A stretch of DNA of 64,000 nt from a virus. The notes beneath the pieces are model-generated. The model saw only the letters and a program-made list of their open reading frames with translations. It was not told the DNA's origin and did no database searches. Of this stretch, positions 7,975 through 16,275 are shown piece after piece (the stretch's first letter is position 1; every line of letters starts with the position of its first letter). Location: positions 1 to 64,000 of the IMG/VR virus record IMGVR_UViG_3300027719_000004; one strand, given 5' to 3'. The position numbers were made by a program, and so were the translations under genes.

Positions 7975-9405
7975 ATGGACATGATAAACGATAACATACG
8001 CATTACCAACCTGCCGGAATGGGAGCAGATGAACTTTGCCCCTGCAACAGGTATCGCTGGAACCAACATCGTTGACGACAATAAACGCTATATTTATGAG
8101 TATTTCCAAACATCAGCCACAGCAGCGCAATTCTGGCGGTACGACACATGGACGGACACGTATCAGCAGCTTGCTACACCTCCAACACAGACCGGCACAG
8201 TTGCAAATATGACATACACAGAAGGCGAGGGTGGACAATGGTCAGGCCGCACCTTTGGGGCTGTATATCTGTTTGTTGGCAATGGGACGATCTGCTACCT
8301 GTACCGTTACAATGTCGCAACTAACACATGGAGTGCAGCACTCAGCACCACAGGCATACCGGCGGCATTTGCTACAGACTGCTATCTGATGCACCCCGGT
8401 CCATCCCGTAACGGTTGGGAGGGTGGTTATCATTCTGGCGTATTGCGTACCATTACGCTGGGGGCTGGCGTAGCAGTAGGAGCAACAACGGCAACGGTAG
8501 GGGCATTGGCAGAGGCTATGCCATCTGGAGCACGTCTCAGGTTTGGCACGTTTGCCGTTACCTTGTCAGCAGCCGTGGTACGTGGTGCAACAACGCTGGC
8601 AGTTACAGCACTTCCACAGGGTATTGGAGCAGGAACAGTAATGATGACCGCCGGTGGTGATGATGTAATTGTCAGTTCCAACGTTGCAGCCGGAGCCACC
8701 AGCGTCCCTGTGTATCCAATCCTGAGAGGCATGGCAAGCGGAACAGTCATTACTGTTGAGCAGTTTGTCGTATTGACAGCCGCAGCCGCAGCAGCCGCCA
8801 CCAGCATCACCATAGCTGCCGCACTCTACACTATCACCACAGGTTCCACAGCCCCGTATTACGGGCAGATGTATCTGGTAGGGAACAATGCAACGGTTAT
8901 GTACAGGTACAACAAGGGTGCAAATGCTTGGTATACGACATCAGCAAACAGCGGTAACCCTGCTATTCCAGCTGTGACTGGTTCAGCCGGTGCAGGGTGT
9001 GCCTTAAAATGGTTGCCAGCCTTTGCACTAGATAAATTGTGGTGTCTGCGAGGAGGTGCCACAGCCACAGCATATGTTTATGATCTGGTGGCAAACAGCT
9101 GGACAACTGAGACATTCTATCCAAACACGGAAACATTCACTACAGGCACAACCGTTGCCTCTCGTTCTGTTGCCGGAAAGCAGACCACGCTTCTAATCCA
9201 AAAAGATGCAACTATGAGAATCTATGAGGGTAACCCGGCTAAAAACACGCTTGAGCCAGCATTTACGCAGTTTATCTACCCAACAGGAGCAGCAGTCGTG
9301 GGCGATAAAGCGACCTGCATCGTGTCGCCGGACGGGCTGGAATACTATTACATGCTGCTGCCATCATCTGCTGCGTTTCTGCGTACTCTGCTACTGGATA
9401 GATAA
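7975..9405 (+). CDS. Tail-fibre or adhesin-like protein with kelch-like repeats (476 aa)
   Basis: The N-terminal third repeats a pattern like 'Y-x-W/F-R-Y-D-x-x-x-N/D-x-W', and the pattern returns near residues 300-400 (YRYNKGANAWYT, YDLVANSWTTE). This is typical of kelch/beta-propeller blades. The middle is Ala/Thr/Val-rich. In the late tail region such proteins form adhesins or tail spikes that contact the host surface. Repeat reading is by eye. Confidence 0.6.
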   Translation: MDMINDNIRITNLPEWEQMNFAPATGIAGTNIVDDNKRYIYEYFQTSATAAQFWRYDTWTDTYQQLATPPTQTGTVANMTYTEGEGGQWSGRTFGAVYLFVGNGTICYLYRYNVATNTWSAALSTTGIPAAFATDCYLMHPGPSRNGWEGGYHSGVLRTITLGAGVAVGATTATVGALAEAMPSGARLRFGTFAVTLSAAVVRGATTLAVTALPQGIGAGTVMMTAGGDDVIVSSNVAAGATSVPVYPILRGMASGTVITVEQFVVLTAAAAAAATSITIAAALYTITTGSTAPYYGQMYLVGNNATVMYRYNKGANAWYTTSANSGNPAIPAVTGSAGAGCALKWLPAFALDKLWCLRGGATATAYVYDLVANSWTTETFYPNTETFTTGTTVASRSVAGKQTTLLIQKDATMRIYEGNPAKNTLEPAFTQFIYPTGAAVVGDKATCIVSPDGLEYYYMLLPSSAAFLRTLLLDR

Positions 9406-10274
9406 TGCTTTTAGCTCTCTATCCAGCGTGGGGTCCACAAGAAGGTACGGCACAGGACATAATCAGTGTTGCGGCTGTATCTTCTTTAGACCTTATTGGT
9501 GCAGACGCAGGTAGCTTAATTGCTTATAGCTCACAAGCTATTATCAGCATCGCTGATTCTACGAACCTCGCAGTATCAGCAATAAGCGCGACGGATAAAA
9601 GAGATTCAATAAGTAATACAGCTACATCTTCATTCACAATAACCGGATCTGCTGTAACGGCCGTCAGGGCAATAAATTCAAACGCCGAGCTAACGGCATT
9701 ATTGTTGGCTGGGACGTCGACAGTAGACGCAAGAGGGTTCGCTTCAAACGCCTCTTTTACGTCTTTAACTCTGGCTGGACAGAGCGCCACAGGCTCACGA
9801 TCTATAGCTTCAAATGCCGCTCTTGCAGAGTTACTGCTATCTGGCCAGAGTGCTTTAGATTTATCCGCTTTTGCTTCAAATGCAGGGGCTGGGTTATTTG
9901 CTATAAGTGGGTTCAGCGCCAGCAGCGATAGGTCATTACTGTCAGGTGCTAATTACGCAACAGAAGTATTAAGTTTGTTTGATGCTACAGATGGCCTTAC
10001 GTCTAGCAGTCAAGCAGCTTATACGCAAATAACCATAAACTACAATGGCGTTAGGAGCACGCGGTCATTACACTCTGCTGCTCTTAGTATTGGTTATGAG
10101 TTTTCTGGGACTCGACCGGGGAAAGCTGTTGATGAGATTAGGTTCACCATTGACCCACCAGTAGAGGTAGCTGTTTCAGTTTCGCCAGTTTCGGTGGCAA
10201 TAGCCCACCAAGAAGTTGTTGTTTCGGCAAATGCACAAGTGAAGACAATAAATGTTACGCAAGGAGAAAGCTGA
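9405..10274 (+). CDS. Low-complexity repeat protein of the tail region (289 aa)
   Basis: ATG overlaps the previous TAA by one base. Residues ~85-185 contain about four imperfect repeats of ~25 residues with the core S-N-A-x-L-x-x-L-x-L-x-G, which suggests a beta-solenoid or fibrous stalk. The C-terminus is beta-rich and unlike the repeats. Sequence is unusually poor in charged residues. Probably a fibre or spike subunit; no family recognised. Confidence 0.55.
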   Translation: MLLALYPAWGPQEGTAQDIISVAAVSSLDLIGADAGSLIAYSSQAIISIADSTNLAVSAISATDKRDSISNTATSSFTITGSAVTAVRAINSNAELTALLLAGTSTVDARGFASNASFTSLTLAGQSATGSRSIASNAALAELLLSGQSALDLSAFASNAGAGLFAISGFSASSDRSLLSGANYATEVLSLFDATDGLTSSSQAAYTQITINYNGVRSTRSLHSAALSIGYEFSGTRPGKAVDEIRFTIDPPVEVAVSVSPVSVAIAHQEVVVSANAQVKTINVTQGES

Positions 10275-10591
10275 TGCGTATCACTCGCAAACAAGGCAAC
10301 TCACTCTGGTTGAATGTGCCCGGTACAGGCTTCGACCTCATAGATACTGAATGGGATAACTGGTCTGGAGTATATGCGCTGAAGGACAGTGCTGGAGTAT
10401 CCGTCCTGTCTGGCAGCCTGAGTAAAGACCCAGTAGAATTTGCAATGTTCTACCTGCATCTAGGTGGAGCTGTAATGAGTTCTATTGATGTGGGGCTATA
10501 TAAGCTGGTGTTTGAGGTGCGAAACACTACGGTTGATTATGTGCAAGAGATGAGGCCAGTCGAGCTTGCAATAGCGGAGCAGGACATTTGA
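10274..10591 (+). CDS. Putative tail accessory protein (105 aa)
   Basis: ATG overlaps the previous stop. The sequence reads as a small beta-sandwich (alternating hydrophobic strands, WDNWSGVYAL, YKLVFEV). Comparable small proteins lie before fibre genes in phages and may be baseplate or fibre-binding domains. No catalytic motif. Confidence 0.5.
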   Translation: MRITRKQGNSLWLNVPGTGFDLIDTEWDNWSGVYALKDSAGVSVLSGSLSKDPVEFAMFYLHLGGAVMSSIDVGLYKLVFEVRNTTVDYVQEMRPVELAIAEQDI

Positions 10592-10734
10592 AGCTTGGGA
10601 TAGGCATAGCAGAGATCAAGGTATCCTTGTCTGTGATACCGAAACTGGTCGCAGTTATCAATTTTCTGAAGGGGCTACTCACTGAAAACGGACAGTCGCT
10701 TAAAACAGAATCTGGGGAGACACTGATACCATGA
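10588..10734 (+). CDS. Hypothetical amphipathic microprotein (48 aa)
   Basis: TTG start overlapping the upstream TGA (TTGA) and a stop overlapping the next ATG (ATGA), so translation is probably coupled on both sides. One amphipathic or weakly hydrophobic helix is predicted. The tight coupling is the main evidence that it is real. Confidence 0.45.
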   Translation: MKLGIGIAEIKVSLSVIPKLVAVINFLKGLLTENGQSLKTESGETLIP

Positions 10735-11459
10735 GTGACGGAGTAAAAATATCAGCTCTACCTGCTGCAGATGCGCCCACTACGGATGACGTATTCCCTG
10801 TTGTGCAGGGTGGGGTCACAAAGCGCTTGGCTTTGTCTGCTGCTTCTGTCCCCTATGGTAATGGTACCGTGGCCTCTGCTCTGGACCAGCTTCTCTACGT
10901 CGCCCCTTCAGCCTCATTCAGCCTGTCTGTTGGCACAGTAGAGATAGGCAGCACCGTGTCCTCAGTAACGGCTACGTGGTCATTCAACAAGACTATGATC
11001 AGCGCCACCCTGACCGATACGACCATAACCCCTGCAGATACTACGCACCTATTCAGTGGGCTTTCTCTGGTCAGCAATAAGACCTATGTTCTGGGCTTCA
11101 ATGACGGGACCACAAGCGGCAGCGCATCACGGACTGTAGCGTTCTCACCTAAAAGGTATTGGGGTATTAGTGCTAACACGTCACTTGCAGATGCAGACAT
11201 CATTGCCATGTCGCAGGAGTTTAGTTCCAGCAAGAGCAAGTCGGTTTCCTATGACTGTTCAGGCGGCAAATACTTTTACTTCTGTTATCCATCCAGCAGC
11301 GGCCTTCCTGCCAACGTAACTGTCGGTGGGCTAGCCTTCTCTGATTACACGGTATCTACACAGGGCTTCACCAACGCCTCTGGCTACACACAGAACTACA
11401 ACGTGGTCAGGTGTAACAACATCCAAACCGGATCTGCAATTAGTGTGGTGTGGGCATGA
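10731..11459 (+). CDS. Putative tail fibre protein (242 aa)
   Basis: The N-terminus (ISALPAADAPTTDDVFPVVQ) matches a common fibre or spike N-terminal theme in phages. The rest is Ser/Thr-rich and beta-type with Ig-like spacing. It lies in the fibre block and overlaps its neighbours. Confidence 0.6.
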   Translation: MSDGVKISALPAADAPTTDDVFPVVQGGVTKRLALSAASVPYGNGTVASALDQLLYVAPSASFSLSVGTVEIGSTVSSVTATWSFNKTMISATLTDTTITPADTTHLFSGLSLVSNKTYVLGFNDGTTSGSASRTVAFSPKRYWGISANTSLADADIIAMSQEFSSSKSKSVSYDCSGGKYFYFCYPSSSGLPANVTVGGLAFSDYTVSTQGFTNASGYTQNYNVVRCNNIQTGSAISVVWA

Positions 11460-11821
11460 GTAATTTATCAGGAACCAACCTAGCCGCCAAGATAGTGCCG
11501 TTCACCACTGACGATACCTACCCTACCCATGACGCACTGTATGGTAAGGGTGGTCATAGGGAAGTGGCAACACTGGTGGAGCGTGACAGCATACCTGAAG
11601 CGCGCAGAACACTTGGTATGCTGGTATATGTTGGAGAAACTGACGACACGTACAAGTTGGCTGCAGGTGGATGGACGTCATTTGTTGTGAGCGGCGGGAC
11701 TCCAACCTCTTCAACTTCGTTTGTTCCTGTTGTGTCGCAAGCGTCTGGGGCGCAAGAGCCAAGCCTTGTGTTTGAGTATAACGAGCATGGTCATCTTGAC
11801 CTTGTGCTGGAGGTGTTATGA
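11456..11821 (+). CDS. Putative tail fibre-associated protein (121 aa)
   Basis: ATG 11456 overlaps the upstream TGA. Residues ~35-70 (L-V-E-R-D-S-I-P then Y-V-G-E-T-D-D-T-Y-K-L) match a small domain found next to phage fibre genes, and a related segment opens the following gene (TARLAASGF ... LQLSDNTFW). The two may have arisen by duplication. Confidence 0.5.
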   Translation: MSNLSGTNLAAKIVPFTTDDTYPTHDALYGKGGHREVATLVERDSIPEARRTLGMLVYVGETDDTYKLAAGGWTSFVVSGGTPTSSTSFVPVVSQASGAQEPSLVFEYNEHGHLDLVLEVL

Positions 11822-12603
11822 GTGTGCATAGAGATTTAGTTGGGGATCAGGTACACGTTCCTCATGCGTGGGAGTACGCTGACGCTACTGCGAGGCTGGC
11901 AGCTTCTGGGTTCATTGCCAATGATGCGAAGAAGCTGGCCTTACAGCTATCTGACAACACGTTCTGGATATTGCTTACGCACAGCCCTGCAACTTGGACT
12001 GCTATGGGCGGAATGCCTCAATCAGTTTCTGACCACGTTGCCAGCACCAGTAACCCCCACGGGGTGACAGCCGCCCAGACTGGAGCAGCTACCGCAGCCC
12101 ACAACCACGTGGGGATATACGAACCAGCCGATGCTAACATCCAAAGCCATATCAGCTCTATTAGCAATCCTCATTCGGTAACTGCGGCACAGGTAGGGGC
12201 AGCTACAGCAATCCATAACCATGACACGGCATATGAGCCTGTCGGGTCTGCAGCGGCGGCGGTGGCAGCACTTATTGACGCTTCTCCTGCTACGCTTAAT
12301 ACCCTGAACGAATTGGCAGCAGCCCTTGGCGATGACCCCAACTTTGCAACCACTATCACCACATCAATAGCCGCTAAACAAGCAACCCTCGTTTCTGGCA
12401 CAAACATCAAAACAGTAAACGGGGCATCGCTGCTTGGTTCTGGGGATATTGTAATTGAAGGTGGAACAGGAGGGGCAACAGTTGTGTTTCCATTTTATAA
12501 AGCAGATGGGTCAAGTGATGCAATAGCCCTAATAGGCGGCTCGGCTCTTCCATTCTACAAATCAGATGGCAACACAGATAACATAACCCTTGTAACACTT
12601 TAG
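11818..12603 (+). CDS. Tail fibre protein with NPH-x-VTAAQ repeats (261 aa)
   Basis: Residues ~75-145 hold two copies of the collagen-like trimerisation motif H-x-x-S-x-S-N-P-H-x-V-T-A-A-Q-x-G-A, a hallmark of long tail fibres. This is followed by an Ala-rich N-E-L-A-A-A-L-G-D-D segment also typical of fibres. The extreme C-terminus has two copies of P-F-Y-K-x-D-G-x-x-D-x-I-x-L. Receptor binding or fibre assembly is the likely role. Confidence 0.75.
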   Translation: MSVHRDLVGDQVHVPHAWEYADATARLAASGFIANDAKKLALQLSDNTFWILLTHSPATWTAMGGMPQSVSDHVASTSNPHGVTAAQTGAATAAHNHVGIYEPADANIQSHISSISNPHSVTAAQVGAATAIHNHDTAYEPVGSAAAAVAALIDASPATLNTLNELAAALGDDPNFATTITTSIAAKQATLVSGTNIKTVNGASLLGSGDIVIEGGTGGATVVFPFYKADGSSDAIALIGGSALPFYKSDGNTDNITLVTL

Positions 12604-12613
12604 GAGGATAATC

Positions 12614-13036
12614 ATGGGATTGGTTAAACTGATTAAGTCAATATACACAACTACAGACGTAACGGCACTTGGAGAACTTGCTGCTGGTGATACCATATTG
12701 CTAGAGAACCCAGAAGTTAAGAACTATGTGGAAACAGTGTACGCCCCTGCTGCTGGAAGTACGTTTACCATAGACCTTGCCAACGGCACGTTTCAGAAGT
12801 TCACCACCAATGCTAACACGACCATCACCCTGCCTGCTTCAGTTGCTGGCAAGAGCTACACAATCATGGTGGCTTACGGTGGCACTCACACGATCACATG
12901 GGCTGGAGGCTCTACTATTAAGTGGTCTGGAGGTACTGCTCCTACGGCAACCAGCGTGTCAGGAAAATTCGACATAATTGTTTTCGCTTGTGACGGTACA
13001 AATACCTATGGTGCATCTGGCGGGAGTAACTACTAA
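12614..13036 (+). CDS. Fibre-type beta protein (140 aa)
   Basis: Preceded by AGGAGGATA. Residues ~45-130 have the T-x-T-L-P-A-S/T-I-x-W-A-G-G-S-T-I-K-W-S-G-G pattern seen in C-terminal parts of phage fibres and hypothetical phage proteins. It abuts the LamG gene. Similar segments occur in 56053. Confidence 0.55.
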   Translation: MGLVKLIKSIYTTTDVTALGELAAGDTILLENPEVKNYVETVYAPAAGSTFTIDLANGTFQKFTTNANTTITLPASVAGKSYTIMVAYGGTHTITWAGGSTIKWSGGTAPTATSVSGKFDIIVFACDGTNTYGASGGSNY

Positions 13037-13722
13037 TGTTCGGGGCTGCTGGTAAATTCCATCGTAGCAGAGGTGTTTCTGACCCATATTGGGCCAACAC
13101 GTCATTACTTGTTCATGGTGATGGTGCAAACGGTTCTACGTCTATTCTGGATGCCACAGGTAAAAACACACTGACCGCTGTAGGTAACGCTCAGATCAGT
13201 ACGGCGCAGAGTAAGTTCGGCGGTAGTAGTTTGGCGTTTGACGGATCATCGGACTATGTGTCGATGCCTAATAATAGTGACTTAATCATTGGGGCAGGCG
13301 ACTTTACTATTGAAGCTTGGGTCTACACGACCGTTTCCGGTGTAAACCAGTCTATATGGTGCAAAGGCATTGTAAGTACAATGTTTGGCTTCTACCTAAA
13401 CCCTACTAATAAGTTAGTCCTAAATACCCTTTCGGGTGCTGCTGCAATAACGTCTACTAATTCCGTGCCTCAAAACACGTTTGTCCATGTTGCTGCCAGT
13501 AGAATTGCTGGTGTCACTAGGTTGTTTATAAATGGCGTACTGGAAGCGACTGCAGCTATCAGTACCGACTTTTCCACTACCGCTGCTGCATATATAGGGG
13601 CTTACGGAAGCGGCGGGCAAGATTTCTTCTATGGCTATATAGATGACCTCCGCATAACAAAAGGCGTAGCCCGTTACATCGCCAATTTCAATCCACCAGC
13701 CGCACCATTCCCTAACTCATAG
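13036..13722 (+). CDS. LamG / concanavalin-like jelly-roll tail protein (228 aa)
   Basis: A single LamG-type domain fills residues ~25-220: S-K-F-G-G-S-S-L-A-F-D-G near residue 58, then F-T-I-E-A-W-V and a terminal D-D-L-R-I-T-K-G-V-A-R-Y. These domains bind glycans or other surface polymers, and in phages they end fibres and spikes. The overlap with the previous stop puts it in the same unit. Confidence 0.8.
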   Translation: MFGAAGKFHRSRGVSDPYWANTSLLVHGDGANGSTSILDATGKNTLTAVGNAQISTAQSKFGGSSLAFDGSSDYVSMPNNSDLIIGAGDFTIEAWVYTTVSGVNQSIWCKGIVSTMFGFYLNPTNKLVLNTLSGAAAITSTNSVPQNTFVHVAASRIAGVTRLFINGVLEATAAISTDFSTTAAAYIGAYGSGGQDFFYGYIDDLRITKGVARYIANFNPPAAPFPNS

Positions 13723-13730
13723 GAGCAGCT

Positions 13731-14153
13731 ATGTATAAAAATATCACCACGCTAGAGATATTCAGCCTGTACGCATTGCAGCAGGCTTTCCCAAACACCA
13801 GCTTTGCACTGTCTGGGCCTAATGATGAATGGCTAGCAGAGCATGGGTTTGAACGCTACACCGCACCAGTAACACCGCCAGATCCTGCTGCTGTTGAAGC
13901 CCAACGCATAGCATCCCTCTGGCAAGCCGCACATGATTACGAATATGCAGAGATCTCTGGCTCCGCCGTAGGGCTTCTTGCTATGGGTGTGATGCAGGGG
14001 TTACCGAAATGCGTAGCTGTTCAGAACTGGATCAAAGGTATTTGGACTGAGTATTATACACGCAAAGCTGGCGTTAGCACGGACACCAGTTACGCTGCCT
14101 GTGGTGTTTGCCCGTACACAGTTCCTGAACTTATGGTAGAGCTGGGCTTCTAA
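13731..14153 (+). CDS. Hypothetical fibre-region protein (140 aa)
   Basis: AGGAG site, ATG at 13731. N-terminal ~50 residues resemble small phage proteins that follow fibres (possible chaperones). The C-terminal part is helical with two Cys. No domain is recognised. Confidence 0.5.
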   Translation: MYKNITTLEIFSLYALQQAFPNTSFALSGPNDEWLAEHGFERYTAPVTPPDPAAVEAQRIASLWQAAHDYEYAEISGSAVGLLAMGVMQGLPKCVAVQNWIKGIWTEYYTRKAGVSTDTSYAACGVCPYTVPELMVELGF

Positions 14154-14380
14154 TGAACTACCTACGCAACCTATGGCAATCATTCGACCGCTTCCTGAAC
14201 ACAGTGTTTGCAGGTACGGATAAAGAGTATCTGAGCAGCAGAGTGTACCGCTACAAAGACATTAACAGGGTGGCTGGCTTGGCATATCGTGCGCTCAACT
14301 GGCTGGATAAAGACCACTGCGAGAAGGCTTACGCTGACTGTCAGATAGGCATGGACCCTGAAGATGATGTCTGGAAATGA
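14153..14380 (+). CDS. Hypothetical protein (75 aa), last gene of the rightward late region
   Basis: ATG overlaps the previous TAA. Rich in Tyr, Arg and Asp, no membrane segment. Its stop is two bases before the first arm-type attP repeat, so it closes the late region before attP. Confidence 0.55.
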   Translation: MNYLRNLWQSFDRFLNTVFAGTDKEYLSSRVYRYKDINRVAGLAYRALNWLDKDHCEKAYADCQIGMDPEDDVWK

Positions 14381-14382
14381 TG

Positions 14383-14401
14383 TTAGTCACCAATTAGTCA
14401 C
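14383..14401 (+). repeat. attP arm sites P: two TTAGTCAC repeats
   Basis: TTAGTCAC at 14383-14390 and again at 14394-14401, 11 bp apart (one helical turn). The same paired arrangement occurs on the other side of the tRNA core at 14655. Direct repeats in phase around a core fit the arm-type binding sites of a tyrosine integrase. Confidence 0.6.
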
Positions 14402-14460
14402 TTTCAGCTCTGCCTGCAAAAATAACTGTAATAAGTTTGCATAGTTATATGTCATAGAAA

Positions 14461-14510
14461 GAGGTCTGCAAAACCTCGATTCATCAGTTCAAATCTGATC
14501 GTCGCCTCCA
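14461..14510 (+). other. attP: attP core: 3' end of a tRNA-Cys gene
   Basis: The anticodon arm (GAGGT-CTGCAAA-ACCTC, anticodon GCA), the T arm (ATCAG-TTCAAAT-CTGAT), the 3' acceptor strand (CGTCGCC), U73 and CCA are all present. The 5' acceptor half (GGCGACG) is missing upstream, so this is not a whole tRNA gene. Such a 3' half is the usual attP core of integrases that target tRNA genes. The leftward integrase lies 1.9 kb to the right. Confidence 0.8.
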
Positions 14511-14518
14511 ATAAAATT

Positions 14519-14550
14519 AGGGACTTACACAAATAAGTCCCTTTCTTTTT
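14519..14550 (+). terminator. Rho-independent terminator
   Basis: A 9-bp stem AGGGACTTA/TAAGTCCCT with a 6-base loop is followed by TTCTTTTT. It would end rightward transcription of the late fibre genes just after the attP core. Confidence 0.8.
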
Positions 14551-14582
14551 GCCTCAAAAACATAATTGGGTGTTTCATAAAT

Positions 14583-14595
14583 ACTTCCAAGAAGT
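14583..14595. promoter_or_regulatory. Operator-like palindrome ACTTC-CAA-GAAGT
   Basis: Perfect ACTTC-N3-GAAGT, one of a family in this genome (also 14636, 27275, 39181 and a near match at 18175). Here it lies between the tRNA core and the right arm sites, so it could bind integrase, an excisionase or the repressor. Confidence 0.5.
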
Positions 14596-14635
14596 TAAGT
14601 TATTACGGCACGTACTACTTCTTGGTAACTATTGG

Positions 14636-14648
14636 ACTTCTAAGAAGT
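14636..14648. promoter_or_regulatory. Operator-like palindrome ACTTC-TAA-GAAGT
   Basis: Second perfect copy in the attP region, 53 bp (about five turns) from the first. A half copy lies between them at 14617. Confidence 0.5.
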
Positions 14649-14654
14649 TTATTG

Positions 14655-14672
14655 TTAGTCACTTTTTAGTCG
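14655..14672 (+). repeat. attP arm sites P': TTAGTCAC and TTAGTCGT
   Basis: Same orientation and 11-bp spacing as the left pair. The site overlaps the last codons of the leftward gene at 14659. Confidence 0.6.
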
Positions 14673-15189
14673 TAAGATGCCTTGCCAATATAGCCTTCTC
14701 AAGTTCAACCATCTCATCCTCTGTCAACACATACACAGCAGTAGTCATAATCTTCTCGGTGCTCTTCTGGCCGGACTTGGATGTGTATTCTATATCGTAC
14801 ATAGCCGGGGCCTGATCATTCACAGCGTGATGGGCCGCAGTGCTTACCTGCTTCTTGGCGTACCCCTTGAGCTTGTCTATGGCAGCCTTTATACCGTCAT
14901 CAAAGCCTAGATTCTCTACTCTTCCAAATACCCTGCATGCGCTGACAATATCTGGGAATACCAGATCACCGTGCTTGGCCCTGAGAACCTCCGTGTGGGT
15001 GGACGCAGCTGAGTCAAGCACCGCCTTGCTCACTTCCTCCCGCTCCTCGATGGTCATCAAGGATAGGTCTAAGTCCTTTTGTAACCTGTCCGCTAAAGAC
15101 TTCGGCATACTATCTGTACCGTCTGTATTTGCCATATCAAGCGTCCCCCTCATCCTCTTTATGATCTCCAAATAGTCAGATGTTATCAT
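14659..15189 (-). CDS. Hypothetical lysogeny-block protein (176 aa)
   Basis: The first possible ATG (15189) overlaps the upstream gene by 14 bases. ATG 15135 with a GAGGGGGA site is an alternative. The protein is helical and charged with no recognised domain. It is the last gene of a leftward unit that reads toward attP. Confidence 0.55.
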   Translation of the reverse strand: MITSDYLEIIKRMRGTLDMANTDGTDSMPKSLADRLQKDLDLSLMTIEEREEVSKAVLDSAASTHTEVLRAKHGDLVFPDIVSACRVFGRVENLGFDDGIKAAIDKLKGYAKKQVSTAAHHAVNDQAPAMYDIEYTSKSGQKSTEKIMTTAVYVLTEDEMVELEKAILARHLTTKK

Positions 15190-15889
15190 TCATCCACCCC
15201 CACAACTGCAGCGTCAAGGCTAGTGTCGAGTCTACATCTCCCCCTATCCAGACGCACTCCGTGATCGCCAGCTCTTTGGTTGGGGCCTGAGCACACCACC
15301 ATGCCGTCTTGAGAGTGGACACCGCATCTGCATGACCTCCAAAGCCTTTTGTCGGGAACTCTGGGTCAAGGCTTGGGGGTTCTTCCAAAAACAGGCTGGC
15401 GAGCTTGTCACAAGCCGCAAGAGCAATGGGATGGGCATGTGTCAACAGGACATACTCTTCCACCATCCGAAATGGGTCTTCACCCACCGTCTGGGCGTAG
15501 TGCAAAACTGGTAGCACCATTCCTAGACACAAGTTGCCCATAGAGTTACGGTCCTTGGAGATCTCTACGACCTTACGGTACGTCAGCTCTTCCGGTTTAT
15601 GCCTCAGCAGATACTTGACTAACCTGAACGTGTCTGGCATAGCCTTGCCGTAACCGCTGTCTCGGTAGTTGTTGGCATAATAGATAATCCACCCTCCCGG
15701 TGACAGGTCTGGAAAGTCACGGGCTAAATATTCCCTCCAACACCTGATCATGTCGCTCTCGTCTGTGCCTCCGGGCTTTCTTGGGCGATGATCTTTGTCT
15801 GTGAATAGTGGCGATGACTCAAAGTTCGCCCCTATCTCGTCCCCTTCGCAGTACAGATCAAGGAGCCGGTTGTATGTTTCTAAGTTCAT
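15176..15889 (-). CDS. ADP-ribosylglycohydrolase-family protein (237 aa)
   Basis: The pattern follows ADP-ribosyl-dinitrogen reductase hydrolases (DraG/ARH). There is a G-D-x-x-G near residues 16-20 (usually GDALG) and T-D-E-S at 42-45 (usually TDDT). T-H-A-H-P lies around residue 150 and G-G-D-V-D-S at 216-221 (usually GGDTDT). The acidic metal ligands are thus kept, with conservative changes. These enzymes remove ADP-ribose from proteins, or in some branches from nucleic acid. The gene lies in the lysogeny block, where a cargo or anti-defence role is plausible. Substrate unknown. At about 237 residues it is shorter than most full ARH proteins. Confidence 0.7.
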   Translation of the reverse strand: MNLETYNRLLDLYCEGDEIGANFESSPLFTDKDHRPRKPGGTDESDMIRCWREYLARDFPDLSPGGWIIYYANNYRDSGYGKAMPDTFRLVKYLLRHKPEELTYRKVVEISKDRNSMGNLCLGMVLPVLHYAQTVGEDPFRMVEEYVLLTHAHPIALAACDKLASLFLEEPPSLDPEFPTKGFGGHADAVSTLKTAWWCAQAPTKELAITECVWIGGDVDSTLALTLQLWGWMNDNI

Positions 15890-15892
15890 AGG

Positions 15893-16252
15893 CTACTCCT
15901 TACCCTTTTGGGCTATGGCTGGACTTACCCTGTAGCATACTATACCCAGCCGCTCTTCCTTTGATATTACTCCAGCCCGCACCAGCTTACCTATAGCGGT
16001 ATTCACCGAAACCTTGGACAAACCTACCAGCTCCGCCAGTTTGGACTGGGTCACGGCTGCATATCCCCCATAGTCCATAACCCCCAAGATCCCTAACAAG
16101 ACCTTATGTTCAGCACCACTGAAATCTTTGTTCCCAGCAATTTCCAATATAGCTTCTTGTACGCCCATAAAAAATCCCCCGTTGCGCCTTTTAAGGCTGT
16201 TAACTATCGGTGTAACGTCCCCAGTTTCCAGATCAAGTAACGCCTTTGCCAT
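15893..16252 (-). CDS. Winged-helix DNA-binding protein (119 aa)
   Basis: Residues ~45-105 form a MarR/RepL-like winged helix (KVLLGILGVM then TQSKLAELVGLSKVSVNTAIGKLVRAGVI). It has its own leftward promoter and a palindrome between the -10 box and the gene, so autoregulation is likely. It could regulate lysogeny or act as a replication initiator; context favours regulation. Confidence 0.65.
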   Translation of the reverse strand: MAKALLDLETGDVTPIVNSLKRRNGGFFMGVQEAILEIAGNKDFSGAEHKVLLGILGVMDYGGYAAVTQSKLAELVGLSKVSVNTAIGKLVRAGVISKEERLGIVCYRVSPAIAQKGKE

Positions 16253-16275
16253 ATCAAACCCCTTGTTGGGTTAAT

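Noticed and set aside
14400-14510. A complete tRNA-Cys gene
   Set aside because: Only the anticodon arm, T arm and 3' acceptor strand are present; there is no matching 5' acceptor or D arm upstream, so it is an attachment core.
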